Shown piece after piece: positions 62,066 to 64,000 of a stretch of DNA of 64,000 bases. Made by a program: the position numbers and the translations under genes. Every line of letters starts with the position of its first letter. Within the stretch, counting starts at the first letter, position 1. Origin of the DNA: Fremontodendron californicum (lineage: Eukaryota; Streptophyta; Magnoliopsida; Malvales; Malvaceae); the NCBI GenBank assembly GCA_030761205.1, contig JAULJL010000015.1, positions 12,405,501 to 12,469,500 of the forward strand, read 5' to 3'. The notes under the pieces were generated by a model. It searched no databases and was not told the DNA's origin. It saw only the letters and a list, made by a program, of their open reading frames with translations.

Positions 62066-63483
62066 TAGAGGTGGCAATTGGGCGGGTTCGGGCGGATTCG
62101 GGTCGGGTTCATTCGGGTTCGGGTTCATTCGGGTTCGGGCTCATTCAGGTTCGGGTCCATCCGGGTTCGGGCTCATTCGGGTTCGGATCCATTCGGGTTC
62201 GGGTCCATTCGGGTTCGGGCCCATTCGGGTTCGGATTTGGTCTGGGTTCGGGTTCGGTCTGGGTTCGGTTATGTTTTACATCATTTTATTTTATATTAGA
62301 TGTAATCATTTTTACGTAATTTAAATATTTATATCTAAAAATAAATTATTAATTTATTTTTATTTTTATACTTTTTCTATTATATGATATTTTTAATTAT
62401 ATTTATTTTTTAAAATTAATATTTGTTAGCACCAAAAGAATAAGAAATTATTTTGTTATCTAAAATCAAATTTTGAAATAATTTATTATAAAAAATATGA
62501 TAGATTATAAATTAATCATATTGATATTTAAAATAATTGATTTGATGAACTCGAATTTCAAAATATAAATATATTATAATTTATATTCACTATAAAATAA
62601 AAAACTTTTAAAAATAAATCATGGCCTTCATCTATTCGTTTATATACTTATAAAATGCAAAAAATTTATGCTTATAGTCAAGATATATATATATATATGT
62701 ATATATATACATATATCTATCGAGTACTTATATTTTTTTCATCAGTATAAATTATAAAGTAGTACTAAAAAAATATAATTTATATTTAAATTATACGTAA
62801 TAAATATATAATTAATATGATTATTTATTAATATATAATAAATATACCTAAAACCAAAAGCCCATAAAACCCATAAAACCCAAAACCCCATTAAACCCAC
62901 CCGCTAAAATAAAATCCCATGAAAGCCATAATCCAATTAAACCCACCCTAACCTAACCATATAAGTATAACCCAAAATGCCAAAATAATTGAATTATTGT
63001 CAATTTTTTTTTCACATCTCTAAAATTTTCAAGAATTTAAAATATTTAGATTGTAAATTCATCATGATATGAGACGTTAAAGTTATAACTTATAAGTACA
63101 AAATATAATTTACTTTTTGATAAAATTATTATTTCATCATCATATATATATATAATATTTTAAATTTTAATTAAATTATTAAAAAAAATAGAATAAAATT
63201 AATAATTAAAGTTATTGCTTTGTAAAAAAAAAAAAAATTAATTGCAATTTGATTATTTTTATTTTTGGTATTAAATTCGGGTTCGGTTTTGGGCTGGTCT
63301 CGGATTCGGGTCCATTTGGGTTCGGGCTCATTTGGGTTCGGGCCCATTCGGGTTCGGGCCCATTCGGGTTCGGGTTTTTTCGAGTTCGGGTTTTTGACTT
63401 TTTGATCAAATCGAATTTTGGCGGGTTCGAGTTCGAGTTTTTTTGGGCGGGTTTTCGGGTTCGCGTTCATTTTGCCACCTCTA
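62066..63483. mobile_element. Non-autonomous hAT element with G-rich end arrays (copy 2)
   Basis: Same ends and flanks as 43058-44485, 1418 bp. The left G-rich array is 10 bp shorter (one ATTCGGGTTC block missing), the largest difference found between the two duplication units. Confidence 0.9.
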
Positions 63484-64000
63484 ATTCCCGTTCAAAGAGC
63501 AAGTTCGAATTAAAAAAAATAAATAAAAAACTCAAGCTTCAAGCTTCTTCACCGTATAGTTGACTTAATGGGAAAGTGGGAACAAGAAAAAAAAAATTAA
63601 AGGGAAATATTAATCAGTGGACACTAATTAAAATGATATACATAATATATATATAATTAATGTATTATTTATTTTATATTTAATAAAAATAATTTATTAA
63701 ATGTAAAAAATAAAATTTAAAATTTAAAATAATAAAAAAATAATTTTTAACTTATGCTTATAAATACCAATTAAACAGATTTAATAATAAAAAAGAATCA
63801 TGAAATCAATAGCCAGAAAATCGATTAGCACCTTATATTTATTAAGATCATTGGACGGCTCTCATTGTAAATTGTTAAGAAAAATGCCCATAAAAGTAGA
63901 TTAAACTAAATTACAATTTTAAAACGAAATAGAAAATTATCTAATAAAGATTCAACAATAATTTTCTAAACTTTTTATCTTTACTCTATAGTTAGAGTAG
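63484..64000. other. AT-rich end of the window, with ZIP exon 3 relic copy 2 at 63799-63871
   Basis: Copy of 44486-45002. One T/C difference is in the flank of the hAT element (GTTTAAAG against GTTCAAAG). The ZIP exon 3 relic is unchanged as far as I can see. Confidence 0.7.

Larger units (their letters stand above)
53177..64000. repeat. Unit 2 of the 19-kb tandem duplication (first 10.8 kb; continues past the window)
   Basis: Collinear with 34174-45002. The offset is 19003, then 19006, 19008 and 18998 as homopolymer and minisatellite lengths change. By eye only about ten substitutions were noticed, for example at 34682/53685, 34988/53991, 35332/54335, 36006/55009 and 37484/56490. Confidence 0.93.

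Overview
The window is nuclear DNA of a flowering plant, most likely a eudicot. The evidence is spliced genes with GT-AG introns (and one probable GC-AG intron), a strongly AT-rich intergenic background, plant-type gene families (TFIIE-alpha, UGT71-like glycosyltransferase, pectin methylesterase, ZIP metal transporter), and a nest of plant transposons (Ogre/Tat Ty3-gypsy, Ty1-copia, CACTA, hAT and Stowaway elements). No prokaryotic, organellar or CRISPR features were seen, and there is no evidence for a wholly new biological system. What stands out is genome structure.

Layout. (1) 1-8.5 kb: the 3' seven coding exons of the TFIIE large-subunit gene (+). Its introns hold a 458-bp tandem duplication that copied an exon end and splice donor, a Stowaway MITE and a three-unit tandem repeat. 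(2) 9.37-29.32 kb: one UGT71-like glycosyltransferase pseudogene (-), split by an 18.7-kb defective Ogre-like retrotransposon (10.55-29.23 kb) with LTRs of about 4.6 kb. A deletion across the left junction removed roughly 70 UGT codons and the start of the left LTR. (3) 29.3-31.5 kb: non-genic DNA with a 558-bp tandem duplication and a CACTA end. (4) 31.5-36.8 kb: a young complete copia element (-) with 464-bp LTRs and a TCCTC target-site duplication. Its single-frame polyprotein carries two nonsense codons. (5) 38.1-40.7 kb: a five-exon pectinesterase gene (+) with a small hAT-type MITE in its last intron. (6) 41.9-44.9 kb: decayed ZIP transporter exon relics and a 1.43-kb non-autonomous hAT element with G-rich arrays at both ends. 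(7) 47.8-49.7 kb: an intact three-exon ZIP/IRT-like metal transporter gene (-). (8) 49.8-53.2 kb: MITE-rich AT sequence.

From 53,177 to the window end the sequence repeats 34,174-45,002 almost base for base: truncated copia, pectinesterase, ZIP relic and hAT element. The second copy starts exactly where unit 1 (34,174-53,176, 19,003 bp) ends. The simplest reading is therefore a 19-kb direct tandem duplication, or an assembly false duplication of two haplotypes, whose second ZIP gene should lie just past the window edge near 66.8-68.7 kb.

The genes do not form a pathway: a basal transcription factor, a dead small-molecule glucosyltransferase, a cell-wall pectin esterase (two copies) and a divalent-metal transporter are simply neighbours. 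Relative order of events, by inference: ZIP relics and hAT insertions, then the older Ogre insertion (LTRs roughly 6% different over the stretch compared by eye), then the copia insertion (LTRs about 1% different), and last the 19-kb duplication (about 0.1% different).
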